This document shows positions 48,602 to 56,831 of a stretch of 64,000 nucleotides of DNA, piece after piece. The stretch lies in NCBI RefSeq assembly GCF_014281055.1, contig NZ_JACRSE010000002.1:434001-498000 (forward strand), written 5' to 3'. Numbering within the stretch: the first letter of the stretch is position 1; each line of letters starts with the position of its first letter. A program made the translations under genes and the position numbers. The notes under the pieces were generated by a model. That model did no database searches, had not been told where the DNA came from, and saw only the letters and a program-made list of their open reading frames with translations. Origin of the DNA: Fluviispira vulneris (GTDB lineage: Bacteria > Bdellovibrionota_B > Oligoflexia > Silvanigrellales > Silvanigrellaceae).

Positions 48602-49261
48602 CTAAAAATTTCCAAGAGAAATTTTAACAATATATTCGATATTACTTTCAGAAATTAATCTTTCATTATTAAAGATGTATCTATATTGTATACCAATAGA
48701 AAAATTTAAATATTTCCAAATATTAGACTCTAGATAGAGACTTGGTGAAATGGAATCAAATTGAACTGGTAAATTTGTTGCAGTATTTAAAAGACTTAAT
48801 TGTGTTCTTCCATAATCAATACCTAATTTAGGATGAATATAATATGTTCCAAATGGAGTGTATGATGCACCTATATTAAGAGTACTAAAATTTAATATTG
48901 AAACCTTTTCTTCAGTATTTTGAATTTTATAATTTATGGTAGGCTTGTTGAATAAATAAAATGCTCCACCATATAATTGAAATGAGTTGTTAATATTTAT
49001 ACCAATTTGAGTTGAAAAAATTGGAATATAACTGTCCCCATATTTGGAAATCTTGAATCCTTCTTCAAGATAGAATCCATTATGGGTATTAAATTCTTGG
49101 TAAGAATTGCTTGCAAACAAGTTTTGTCTATTTTCTTTTGGATAGGGTATTTCGTACTCATTAGCTTCTTCTTCAATTGAATACGCATTTTCATTTGATG
49201 TAAAAAATATAAAAACCATTGATAAATAAACTTTATTATTAAACATTTTCGTTGCTTTCAT
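48602..49261 (-). CDS. Outer-membrane beta-barrel protein in the T6SS operon
   Basis: About 219 residues. A signal peptide (MFNNKVYLSMVFIFFTSNEN) is followed by a region of alternating polar/hydrophobic strands with aromatic girdles (FQLYGGAFYLF, LNIGASYTPFGTYYIHP, NFSIGIQYRYIFN) ending in a terminal Phe (SLGNF), the classical outer-membrane barrel end. Start at ATG 49261 follows AGGG; ATG 49288 and 49246 are alternatives. It lies between the lipoprotein and tssK, with 12 bases to tssK, so it is part of the operon. No such protein is a standard T6SS core component. Confidence 0.65.
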   Translation of the reverse strand: MKATKMFNNKVYLSMVFIFFTSNENAYSIEEEANEYEIPYPKENRQNLFASNSYQEFNTHNGFYLEEGFKISKYGDSYIPIFSTQIGININNSFQLYGGAFYLFNKPTINYKIQNTEEKVSILNFSTLNIGASYTPFGTYYIHPKLGIDYGRTQLSLLNTATNLPVQFDSISPSLYLESNIWKYLNFSIGIQYRYIFNNERLISESNIEYIVKISLGNF

Positions 49262-49763
49262 TTTCCCTAATAACGGTTTCAAGTTCATCTCTTTCTTGTT
49301 TAGTTCTCCCTGACTCTTTTACTTCGATTTGATTTTCATTGAAAATAATTGTGACATTGCTTTCTGTATCAATTTTAAGTGGGTATGATTTCAATAAGGC
49401 GTTATAACGATTGAATAAATAAATTTGCTTGCATCCAGGTGGTAAATTCACAGCTATAGATTTTCTTATATACTGTGGGACAGTGTAGACTTTAAAAATT
49501 TTAAGATCTTTAGTTTTTTTTAAATTTACTAGTTCTTGATAGGAATCATCAAACCATTCTTGATTTGTATATTTAAGTATTTTTTCGTGAAATTCATCTT
49601 TTTTTACAACAACTATATCAGTTTCAAATGCAAAGTTATTGTTTGATTCTCTTTTCACCATTGCATTAATTATAAAACTTTTTCCCCAGATATTGTCGGC
49701 TGTTTCACAACTAGAGAACAAAATAGAAAATAGTAAAAATGATATGAATGTGACTTTAGTCAT
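49239..49763 (-). CDS. Lipoprotein at the head of the T6SS operon, possible TssJ
   Basis: 174 residues. The signal peptide has the lipobox LFSSC (Cys about residue 19). The body has strands and a segment LPPGCKQIYLFNRYNA; TssJ is a small transthyretin-like outer-membrane lipoprotein that binds TssM, and length (about 150-180), lipobox and position as first operon gene are all compatible. No decisive TssJ motif is visible, and the C-terminal tail (RTKQERDELETVIRENE) is helical, so it might instead be a functional substitute. Confidence 0.5.
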   Translation of the reverse strand: MTKVTFISFLLFSILFSSCETADNIWGKSFIINAMVKRESNNNFAFETDIVVVKKDEFHEKILKYTNQEWFDDSYQELVNLKKTKDLKIFKVYTVPQYIRKSIAVNLPPGCKQIYLFNRYNALLKSYPLKIDTESNVTIIFNENQIEVKESGRTKQERDELETVIRENESNENV

Positions 49764-50363
49764 TTTATTTTATTCCAATATACATATTTAATTTAGATTA
49801 ATTCTTAATAAATAATTAAGAATATATTATTTTTTTTAGACAAACTTTTTGTTTCCATAAGATGCTTTTGCCTTCTTATGGAAGGGAGGGAGTTTAAACA
49901 GTCTACTTACCTCTGAGATTGAATTAAATACAAAAATGAATCCTAGCTATTTCATATATGTATATTGACTAAATTGCAAGTTTGTTGAGTAGAAAAATAA
50001 AGTGATAAAGGAAGTTTCTAAATAAAAGATTGCTCGATAAAATTTTATAATAACTTTTAAATTCAATAAGAGTAAAAATTTAAAAAATTTAGATTAAATT
50101 TATGTTGTTTTGATAGCTTTATTTTTATTTTTAAGTTACCATAACTTTTTAAATTTGTTTACTAAATCAAATTATCGTCGTTTTTGTATATTTTGTTTTA
50201 AAATGTAATTAATATTTAATAGTTTGCTGAATAAGAAATTATTTCAGCATAAAAATAGCACTAGTGTAGCATAATAGCCTTATTTTAAACCTTCCATTAT
50301 AATTGTTTGTAAAATATTTTTAATGTACAGCATGCAAGAAGAATTATTAGAATTGGAGTTATT
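49764..50363. other. 600-base divergent control region with two perfect hairpins
   Basis: No credible gene. Two stems stand near the T6SS side: ATTCTTAAT (49801-49809) with ATTAAGAAT (49815-49823), five-base loop, followed by a T-rich run on the plus strand; and TTCCATAAGA (49853-49862) with TCTTATGGAA (49874-49883), 11-base loop, followed by GGGAGGGAG. Either could be an operator or part of a small RNA. The T6SS promoter must lie in the left part and the NSS promoter in the right part. Confidence 0.45.
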
Positions 50364-51677
50364 ATGAAGCGCTCGCAATGGAGTTCGAAAATTGGATTTA
50401 TTCTTGCATCTACTGGAGCAACAGTTGGATTGGGGTCAATCTGGAAATTTCCATACGTAACTGCGATGAATGGTGGAGGTGCGTTTTTAATTATTTTTTT
50501 ACTGATAATATTTACTCTAGGAGTTTCACTTTTATTTGCAGAAATCGCTATTGGACGAGCAGCTAGCTGTGGTGCAGTTGGAGCCTTTCGTAGTTTAGGC
50601 GGAAAAAAGTGGTCCTTTATTGGTTATATGGGTGTTGTGTGTGGGTTTATAGTTCTTTCATTTTATAGTGTGATTGGAGGTTGGACTATAGGTTATTTGA
50701 TGCGTGCGCTTGATGGGCGTGTTATGACAAATGATTCTAAAATTCTTTCGTCTCTATTTAGCAATTATGTTTCGCATCCCTATGAACCAATTATTACACA
50801 TGGTTTATTTGTTTTATTTACTCTTTTAATCGTTATTTTTGGTGTACAAAAAGGGATCGAACGTGCAAGTAAAGTACTTATGCCAGCATTATTTTTTCTT
50901 ATGCTTATTTTAATCGTCCGCTCAGTTACATTACCAGGTGCTTTTGCTGGAGTTCTCATCTTATTATCGCCTGACTTTTCAAAAATAAACTCATCCATGA
51001 TTGTAGAAGCTTTGGGCTTAGCTTTTTTCTCATTATCTGTTGGAGCAGGTTGTATGCTTGCTTATGGCTCGTATCTATCTAAAGGAACAAAGCTAACAAG
51101 CGCAATTTTATGGATCACTTCATTGACAATGTTGACTTCAATTTTAGCAGGTCTTATGATTTTTCCTGCTGTGGCTTCATTTGGATTAGATCCTGCTTCT
51201 GGTCCAGGCTTAACTTATATGACTATGCCGATCGTTTTTAATCATCTTCCATTTGGCCAATTCTTTGCAATATCATTTTTTTCTCTTCTATTAGTTGCAT
51301 CATTAACTTCTGCTGTTTCTCTATTAGAGTTAATTATTATTTTTCCTATAGATGAATGGCATTTTGAAAGAAAACATGTAACTGTGACAATTTGTTTTCT
51401 TATATTTATAGTTGGCATACCAGCATCTTTATCATTTGGAATTTTATCTGAGTACAAATTTTTTGGCAGAAATATATTTGATTCAATGGATTATCTTGCC
51501 ACAAATATCCTCCTTCCTTTGGGTGGAATAGGAACAGCACTTTTCACTGGCTGGAAGATATGGCCGCTGATCGAGGATGAATTATCACACTCTCCAAGTA
51601 TATCTTTGGGTATGAAATGGATATGCAGAATTATTGCTCCTGTTCTTATTGCGCTTATTTTAATATTTAATATTTAA
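50364..51677 (+). CDS. Sodium-dependent transporter, NSS family
   Basis: Sodium-coupled importer of an amino acid or related compound. The family N-terminus is unmistakable (WSSKIGFILASTGATVGLGS and IWKFPYVTAMNGGGAFLI), with FSLSVGAGCMLAYGSYLS further on, which lies at the ligand/sodium site. 437 residues and about 11 spans are typical of bacterial NSS. TTGGAG lies before the ATG. The next genes, oxygenase and amino-acid exporters, suggest an amino-acid substrate. Confidence 0.92.
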   Translation: MKRSQWSSKIGFILASTGATVGLGSIWKFPYVTAMNGGGAFLIIFLLIIFTLGVSLLFAEIAIGRAASCGAVGAFRSLGGKKWSFIGYMGVVCGFIVLSFYSVIGGWTIGYLMRALDGRVMTNDSKILSSLFSNYVSHPYEPIITHGLFVLFTLLIVIFGVQKGIERASKVLMPALFFLMLILIVRSVTLPGAFAGVLILLSPDFSKINSSMIVEALGLAFFSLSVGAGCMLAYGSYLSKGTKLTSAILWITSLTMLTSILAGLMIFPAVASFGLDPASGPGLTYMTMPIVFNHLPFGQFFAISFFSLLLVASLTSAVSLLELIIIFPIDEWHFERKHVTVTICFLIFIVGIPASLSFGILSEYKFFGRNIFDSMDYLATNILLPLGGIGTALFTGWKIWPLIEDELSHSPSISLGMKWICRIIAPVLIALILIFNI

Positions 51678-51715
51678 AAAATTTTGTTGCACCGAACTAT
51701 TATAAGGAGATGTAT

Positions 51716-52531
51716 ATGTTCAATGAGAAAATTATCGTTCGAGATAGTCTTGATGAAATATCGTTAAAAAAACTTTTTAACGATGAAGCTTTAGCAATAC
51801 ATATTAAAAAATTTGCAGATGTTAACTTATCAAATAAGTTAACAGAATATTTTCTTGAGCATCCAAAATTAGAATGTCATCCTCACGATCTTAAAAAAGA
51901 GAATAAAACTATTTTAGTTGATTATGGGGTAGACCGTGTCGGAGTATCTTATAATACAACTTTTGGTCAAAGCAAAGAGAGTGAAAGTTATAAAAAATAT
52001 TTTGACGGAGCTTTGCCAGCAATCCGAGATGTGCGTAAAGCATGTTCACCATATTTGGCACCATTTGATAAATTTCGCTTAGAACTAGATGAGATTTGGT
52101 CGTATGGAGCAAGTTTAGCAAATTTTGAAGGAAAAAAAATGCATGCAGGTATTGCACGTATTATGAAGAGGCCTGAATTATCCTATTCTGTTGAAAAACA
52201 GCCACACTTTGATGGATTACAACAAAAGGAAGTAAAACTATTAGGGCAATATTCAGTAAATATATACATATCTATGCCTGAAATCGGTGGTGAATTGGAG
52301 CTTTGGGATGTTCCAGCAATTCCTATAGAAAATTATATAGAAGATTCATCTGAATGTGATTGGCGTGGTATTTTACCTACTTCTCTTATTGTTAGGCCTG
52401 AACAAGGTGACTTAATCATGTTTAATACTCGGAAACCGCATGCAATTCGTAGCTTTTCAGCTAACTATCGTGTAACATTACAAAGTTTTATAGGTATATT
52501 GCCAGACAAACATTTAATGCTATGGAATTAA
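51716..52531 (+). CDS. Fe(II)/2-oxoglutarate-dependent oxygenase
   Basis: 271 residues, cytoplasmic. The iron triad is visible as His164-x-Asp166 (KQPHFDGL) and His242 (RKPHAIRSF), with Arg252 (NYRVTLQSF) at the position that binds 2-oxoglutarate; GGELELWDVPA lies between them in the double-stranded beta-helix. Asp166 is present, so a hydroxylase rather than a halogenase is expected. The substrate is unknown, but a free amino acid fits the neighbours. ATG 51716 is chosen because AAGGAG lies six bases upstream; ATG 51710 overlaps that site. Confidence 0.85.
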   Translation: MFNEKIIVRDSLDEISLKKLFNDEALAIHIKKFADVNLSNKLTEYFLEHPKLECHPHDLKKENKTILVDYGVDRVGVSYNTTFGQSKESESYKKYFDGALPAIRDVRKACSPYLAPFDKFRLELDEIWSYGASLANFEGKKMHAGIARIMKRPELSYSVEKQPHFDGLQQKEVKLLGQYSVNIYISMPEIGGELELWDVPAIPIENYIEDSSECDWRGILPTSLIVRPEQGDLIMFNTRKPHAIRSFSANYRVTLQSFIGILPDKHLMLWN

Positions 52532-52534
52532 ATA

Positions 52535-53167
52535 ATGGAGTCTTTGATTAGTCCATTTGCTGTTTTTATTGCTTTAGGAATTGGTGCAGCTGCTCCAATT
52601 GGTCCAATAAATATTGAAATAATGCGCCGGCATATAAATATCAGTTGGATCCATGCAGTTATATTTGGCTTGGGAGCCTGCCTTGCGGACTTAATTTTCC
52701 TTGCTCTTTTAGGATTAGGGCTTTTGGAGTTATTTTCAAATTCAATTTATATGCCTATTTTTGGAATATTTGGAGCAGCACTCGTTTTTTGGTTTGGTAT
52801 AATGAGTTTTAGAGCCCCCCCAGCTGAAAGCAAAAGAAAAAGTTTAAATAAATCTTTTGCAAAGCAACTTCTAGATGGAGTTCTGCTCACTTTGTTAAAT
52901 CCTTACAATGTAATTTTTTGGCTTTCTGTGAGTGCGCAAATTAATAATCTTATTTCAAGTCAGCACTCTTTTTTTATGGGTAGTATCGGAACTCTCACTG
53001 GTATATTGATTTGGATTATATTGATTAACTTAATTATCTTCTTTTCTAAGAAAATGCTTACACAAAAAGTTGTTATAATTATAAATCAAGTGAGTGGAGC
53101 AATTCTCATATTATTAGCAGGGTATTTTGCTTATAATTCTGTTAAACTTTTGATGTTAAAATTGTGA
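52535..53167 (+). CDS. LysE/RhtB-family amino acid exporter
   Basis: 210 residues with six hydrophobic segments. Family marks: GIGAAAPIGPINIEIMRR near residue 17, GLGACLADLIFLALLGLGL, and LTLLNPYNVIFWLSV. This family exports basic amino acids, threonine, homoserine or cysteine-type compounds. The gene starts three bases after the oxygenase stop, implying co-expression and possibly export of the oxygenase product or its substrate. Confidence 0.88.
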   Translation: MESLISPFAVFIALGIGAAAPIGPINIEIMRRHINISWIHAVIFGLGACLADLIFLALLGLGLLELFSNSIYMPIFGIFGAALVFWFGIMSFRAPPAESKRKSLNKSFAKQLLDGVLLTLLNPYNVIFWLSVSAQINNLISSQHSFFMGSIGTLTGILIWIILINLIIFFSKKMLTQKVVIIINQVSGAILILLAGYFAYNSVKLLMLKL

Positions 53168-53170
53168 TTT

Positions 53171-54055
53171 ATGGTTAAAATTAATATTAATAAAATAGAG
53201 ATAGATAATTTTTTTCAAAATATATCTACATATTCTGTTCATTCTCAATCTGCAAGTTTTTATGAAGATGCACTTTATCTTGCCTATAGTGATTTGTCAT
53301 CTGACTCTGCACAGATCGTTAAACTTACAAGAGAAAATTTTAATAATATTTTAAATGAACATTCTATTATTGCATCTCTTTTAGGATATGATTATGTGCT
53401 TCCAGACAAAGTTTCAGAAAATATTCGCAAATTTGCTCTATTTAAAAAAATTGGATTGGAAAAATGTCCTCCTATTAGACTGAGTGGATTTGAAGGTCTT
53501 TTTGAGGGGCTTGGACAAATTGTAATAGGTCAGCAAATTTCTGTGGCTGCTGCAAATACGATTAGAACAAATCTTATAAAATGTTTTGGAACAAAAATAT
53601 CGTTTGATAATGCTGTTACCTTACAAACTTTTCCTTCAGCTTCTATTTTTAAATCTCTTAAAGACCATCAGCTTTCTGATGTTGGCTTGAGTGCAATGAA
53701 GCGCAAGTGCTTAAAAGAACTATCAGATTTCTTTTTGAAAAACATATTAGATATTAAAAATGTAATGCTTGGACATGGTGATTTAGTTGCATTCAGAAAA
53801 GCCTTAAAAAATATTCATGGCATAGGTGATTGGACACTTGATTGGTTTGAACTTAAAATCATGCGTAACTTTAATTGTATTCCTGTGAGTGATTTTGCAG
53901 TTAAAAAATCCTTTCAATGGGCATTAGGTGCAAATGATTTGGCTACTCGTGAGGAAATTGAACAATATTCCATTAAAGTAAAACCTTTTTCGGGCATTTT
54001 GTGTCATAATTTATTGTATAGTTATCAAAAGCACATGAGAAGTTTAAAAAAGTGA
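53171..54055 (+). CDS. DNA-3-methyladenine glycosylase, AlkA type
   Basis: 294 residues. HhH-GPD base-excision domain: GLGQIVIGQQISVAAANTIR, a hairpin NIHGIGDWTLDW and the catalytic Asp241 (PVSDFAVKKS). AlkA removes alkylated purines from DNA. The first 90 residues fit the AlkA N-terminal domain loosely. There is no Ada regulatory domain. It lies three bases after the lysE-like stop, so it is expressed with the amino-acid cluster, an unexpected partner. Confidence 0.88.
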   Translation: MVKININKIEIDNFFQNISTYSVHSQSASFYEDALYLAYSDLSSDSAQIVKLTRENFNNILNEHSIIASLLGYDYVLPDKVSENIRKFALFKKIGLEKCPPIRLSGFEGLFEGLGQIVIGQQISVAAANTIRTNLIKCFGTKISFDNAVTLQTFPSASIFKSLKDHQLSDVGLSAMKRKCLKELSDFFLKNILDIKNVMLGHGDLVAFRKALKNIHGIGDWTLDWFELKIMRNFNCIPVSDFAVKKSFQWALGANDLATREEIEQYSIKVKPFSGILCHNLLYSYQKHMRSLKK

Positions 54056-54076
54056 ATGCTTTGACTGAAGGTTTGC

Positions 54077-54796
54077 ATGGAAAATATAAAATCAAATACA
54101 ATATATTTTAAAGAAGGTTTAGTCGATGCATTACCCATCTGGCTGTCTTTCTTTTTTATGTTTTCATCTCTAGGTTCTCTATGTCATGAAAGTCAATTAA
54201 ATAATATAAATACTTTGCTAATGACCATGCTTATTTTTGCAGCTCCTGCTCAGCTGGCTCTCATCTATGCCTTTAAGCAAGATGTGAATGTTCTCTATAT
54301 TACGTTTGTTGTTTTTGTTATTAATTTTCGTTTTTTATTAAATTCTGCAGTACTGGCTCCCTATTTTAAGAAGTCAAAAGCAATTCACTCTATAATTGCT
54401 ATGTTTATGTTTAGTGCAAGTACTTTTACAGTTGCTTACACTAAATATAAATCGGAAAATATGATGCATGGACACATTGCGTATTTTTATGGTGTCGCAA
54501 TTCCTAGCTATATTTTTGCTTGCCTTACAACTTTATTTGGCTATTATTTTGTAAAAGATATTACAGATACACGTATTCCACTCATTTTTATGATCGTGAT
54601 GCCTTTGCATTTTGCAGCGCTGACTGCACGGCGTTATCCTGATATTTTTGCAATTGTAGCAACAGTCAGTGGTTTTCTTACCATGCCTTTCTTGCAACGC
54701 TTGCATTTAAAATTTATTGAGCTTGTCTATGCATTAGTAATAGGAGTTCTTTTTTGTGCTTTAGATGCAAGAAAAGAAAGGGCTAAAAATGGATAA
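54077..54796 (+). CDS. azlC: AzlC-family branched-chain amino acid exporter, large subunit
   Basis: 239 residues with about seven hydrophobic segments. AzlC pattern: FKEGLVDALPIWLSFFFMF, the glutamine-containing FAAPAQLALIYAF near residue 55 and NFRFLLNSAVLAPYF. With AzlD it exports branched-chain amino acids. The start is 22 bases after alkA. Its 3' end overlaps azlD by eight bases. Confidence 0.88.
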   Translation: MENIKSNTIYFKEGLVDALPIWLSFFFMFSSLGSLCHESQLNNINTLLMTMLIFAAPAQLALIYAFKQDVNVLYITFVVFVINFRFLLNSAVLAPYFKKSKAIHSIIAMFMFSASTFTVAYTKYKSENMMHGHIAYFYGVAIPSYIFACLTTLFGYYFVKDITDTRIPLIFMIVMPLHFAALTARRYPDIFAIVATVSGFLTMPFLQRLHLKFIELVYALVIGVLFCALDARKERAKNG

Positions 54797-55133
54797 TGCA
54801 ATACTGATTGCTATTTTGGCTGCTGCAGTTGTAAATTATATGTTTAAAATTATTCCCATGTTTGTAGTAAGAAACATAGATTTAAAAAAGAATACAATTT
54901 TTAAAATCCTTGATTACGCTTCTTGCTGTATCATTGGTGAAATTATTTATTCTGCTGCTTTTAAAAACGCAAGTTTGAAAGTTCTTTGGGATACTAAGAC
55001 TCTGCTTTATCTGCTTAATATTATTTTTATAATACTATCATTTTATATCTGCATAAAAACTGGATCTATTCTAAAAAGCGTATTTATTTCGTTGAGTCTT
55101 TTCACACTTTGTTTGTATGCTTGGACTTTTTAA
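54789..55133 (+). CDS. azlD: AzlD-family branched-chain amino acid exporter, small subunit
   Basis: 114 residues with three to four hydrophobic segments (ILIAILAAAVVNYMFKIIPM, LLNIIFIILSFYIC, FISLSLFTLCLYAW), the length and layout of AzlD. It partners AzlC. ATG 54789 is preferred because AAAGGG lies six bases upstream; ATG 54765 would make a longer overlap with azlC. Confidence 0.85.
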   Translation: MDNAILIAILAAAVVNYMFKIIPMFVVRNIDLKKNTIFKILDYASCCIIGEIIYSAAFKNASLKVLWDTKTLLYLLNIIFIILSFYICIKTGSILKSVFISLSLFTLCLYAWTF

Positions 55134-55275
55134 ATCCTTACCTCTTTGGTGGTATAAATCTTTATTTTAAATTTTATAATATTATTTATGGATTTTTCTT
55201 GAAATAAAATAATATATTATTTATAAAAGTAAATGAATTTTCTTGTTAGTTATTTTTTTACAAATGGAGATTTTT

Positions 55276-55755
55276 ATGTATATGAATCTAAGTAAATATT
55301 TTTTTATTTCTTTAAGTTTTATTTTTATTGGATGTAGTCTTGAACAAGAAAATGCCAAAAGTCTTGGTGAGGTCAAACATATTTATATTGCCAAAAAAGA
55401 GACAATTTATGATAGTAAAAACCTATTTGGAAAAGAACTCAAATTAATCGATAATGCTCTTGAACTGTCACAATGTAAAAGAGAAAATAAGAATATTTGT
55501 AATTATGTTGTTATTGGTCTTGGTGATCGCTCAAAAATAATACATAGAGCAAATTGTTTGTTTTGTGATACTGAGAGCTATGATAAGCCTCACTATGACA
55601 ATATAACTAAATTAATAGATGTTAGCAAAAAAAGTCAAACTGTGGAATTAATAATTGGTGATTTTGGAGATATTATAAAAAATAAATTTGAGTTAAGCCT
55701 TGAACGTATAGATAGTGAAGCCGATAGAGAGCTTTTGATAAATGTATTTAAGTGA
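55276..55755 (+). CDS. Small lipoprotein, unknown
   Basis: 159 residues. Signal peptide with a lipobox FIGC (Cys about residue 20). Four cysteines follow in the mature part (LSQCKRENKNIC, ANCLFCDTES), including a CxxC that could form a disulphide. Start at ATG 55276 has GGAGA six bases upstream. It follows azlD by 142 bases and is probably transcribed on its own. No family recognised. Confidence 0.6.
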   Translation: MYMNLSKYFFISLSFIFIGCSLEQENAKSLGEVKHIYIAKKETIYDSKNLFGKELKLIDNALELSQCKRENKNICNYVVIGLGDRSKIIHRANCLFCDTESYDKPHYDNITKLIDVSKKSQTVELIIGDFGDIIKNKFELSLERIDSEADRELLINVFK

Positions 55756-55839
55756 ATTACTTCATTGTATGATATTTCTAGGGAGTTAGTGAGATATTTT
55801 TCCTTTTCTATTTCTAATAAAATACTTTTTAAAGTCTTT

Positions 55840-55968
55840 TTACCAATGAATTTCTCTAACTTCTTTTACCCATTTTATTTCTCCTTGGTTTATTATTTTT
55901 GATTGAGAAATTAAGGAACTAGTTGAAAATAATATAAAAAATGAAGAAACTGTAATTATAAATTTCAT
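55840..55968 (-). CDS. Short secreted peptide, translationally coupled to the upstream gene
   Basis: 42 codons on the minus strand: a basic start, a hydrophobic core (FIITVSSFFILFSTSSLI) and a short charged tail (QSKIINQGEIKW, REIHW). The first base of its ATG is the last base of the stop of the upstream gene (TAATG), and AGGAAGG precedes it by seven bases, one of the best ribosome sites in the window. It may be a secreted small protein, or a remnant, because the same frame reads on for 17 more codons after the stop. Too short to assign a function. Confidence 0.5.
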   Translation of the reverse strand: MKFIITVSSFFILFSTSSLISQSKIINQGEIKWVKEVREIHW

Positions 55969-56510
55969 TATAAATCCTTCCTTTGGTTGTAAAAGCTTAA
56001 GTAACTAAATTCACAGTCAACATCACCCTTATTTTGAAGTTTTTGTAAATCTGTTATCTTTAATAATAGTTTCTTTGCATCGTGGATTATTTCATCATAT
56101 TTTTCTTTTGGAACTTTTTTATAGTTTAAGTAAAACATTTTACTTTCCTCAAGATTTTTTTCGGACATGACATCTAAGCTTCCTTCGACAGCCCCTGCAA
56201 TTCTTTTTACTTTCTCCTTCAAAGCTGGGCTTTCAAATATTAAATTTTTATGAGCAGCTTTAAAACCATTTTCTCCTTCAATGATTAATTTATCTTTGAG
56301 AAGATTTGGTAGAATAAGATGCTTGATCTTTTCAATCATAAAGCCATTGTAATTTTCAAAAATATCAATTTTATGAGAAATTCTTTGATAGACATCGACA
56401 AGAAGTCGGAGTTCAAGATTAGAAAGAAGTATGAAGCAATGTGGTGCTGTTACTTCATTTGCAATAAACATACTCTTTTTTAAAGCTTCAATATCAGGAT
56501 CCTTTTCCAT
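55968..56510 (-). CDS. Possible TIGR02147/DUF4423-like regulator (short form)
   Basis: 180 residues, no signal or span. The layout, with a helical N-terminal region, NLLKDKLIIEGENGFKAAH, then AAHKNLIF-type linker, SKMFYLNYKKVPKEKYDEII and a last strand FSYLSFYNQ, resembles the C-terminal DUF4423 part of TIGR02147 proteins. These occur in multiple copies in Bdellovibrionota and Fibrobacter, but the usual N-terminal helix-turn-helix is missing. Similarity was judged by eye. It has its own promoter and is translationally coupled to the following peptide. Confidence 0.5.
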   Translation of the reverse strand: MEKDPDIEALKKSMFIANEVTAPHCFILLSNLELRLLVDVYQRISHKIDIFENYNGFMIEKIKHLILPNLLKDKLIIEGENGFKAAHKNLIFESPALKEKVKRIAGAVEGSLDVMSEKNLEESKMFYLNYKKVPKEKYDEIIHDAKKLLLKITDLQKLQNKGDVDCEFSYLSFYNQRKDL

Positions 56511-56831
56511 TATTTTGCCTCGCTATTTTTATTTTAAAATTTATTATAATAATAAATTGGCTGGGTCAAGCTAAAATTATTGCTTTGAGTAAAATATTTT
56601 AATTATTGTTATTTGTCTGTAACTAAAAATCTCTTAAATTTTATAAGTATTAATAATTTTTATTTTTAGAATGGTTATAAATTGCGTGTGGATAAAGTCA
56701 ATTTTTTTTCTATTAATAGCGTAGATGATAATATACAAATATTTGATAATTTTTATGTTAAAATTTTGCATACTTTTGAAAATTAAGGAAGATTTCAAAA
56801 AGGTTATGGCATGAAGAATGATTTTTTTATT
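56511..56831. other. Intergenic region at the end of the secreted-protein array
   Basis: 321 AT-rich bases after the stop of the last array gene. Apart from the promoter for the gene at 56510, nothing is evident: no terminator hairpin with T-run, no tRNA. A plus-strand open frame of about 34 codons near 56680 has no ribosome site and is not called. Confidence 0.35.
56543..56569 (-). promoter_or_regulatory. Probable promoter of the DUF4423-like gene
   Basis: On the minus strand, TTGACC (56569 to 56564) and TATAAT (56548 to 56543) are 15 bases apart; an overlapping TAATAA gives 17. The predicted start is about 24 bases before the gene's ATG, which has GAGG as ribosome site. Confidence 0.45.

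Noticed and set aside
51716-52531. Halogenase instead of hydroxylase for the 2OG enzyme
   Set aside because: Halogenases replace the iron-ligand Asp with Gly or Ala; Asp166 is present in the HxD motif here.
56695-56790. Short plus-strand frame of about 34 codons in the 56.5-56.8 kb gap
   Set aside because: No ribosome site, only a TTG start and no recognisable signal; length expected by chance in AT-rich DNA is not far below.
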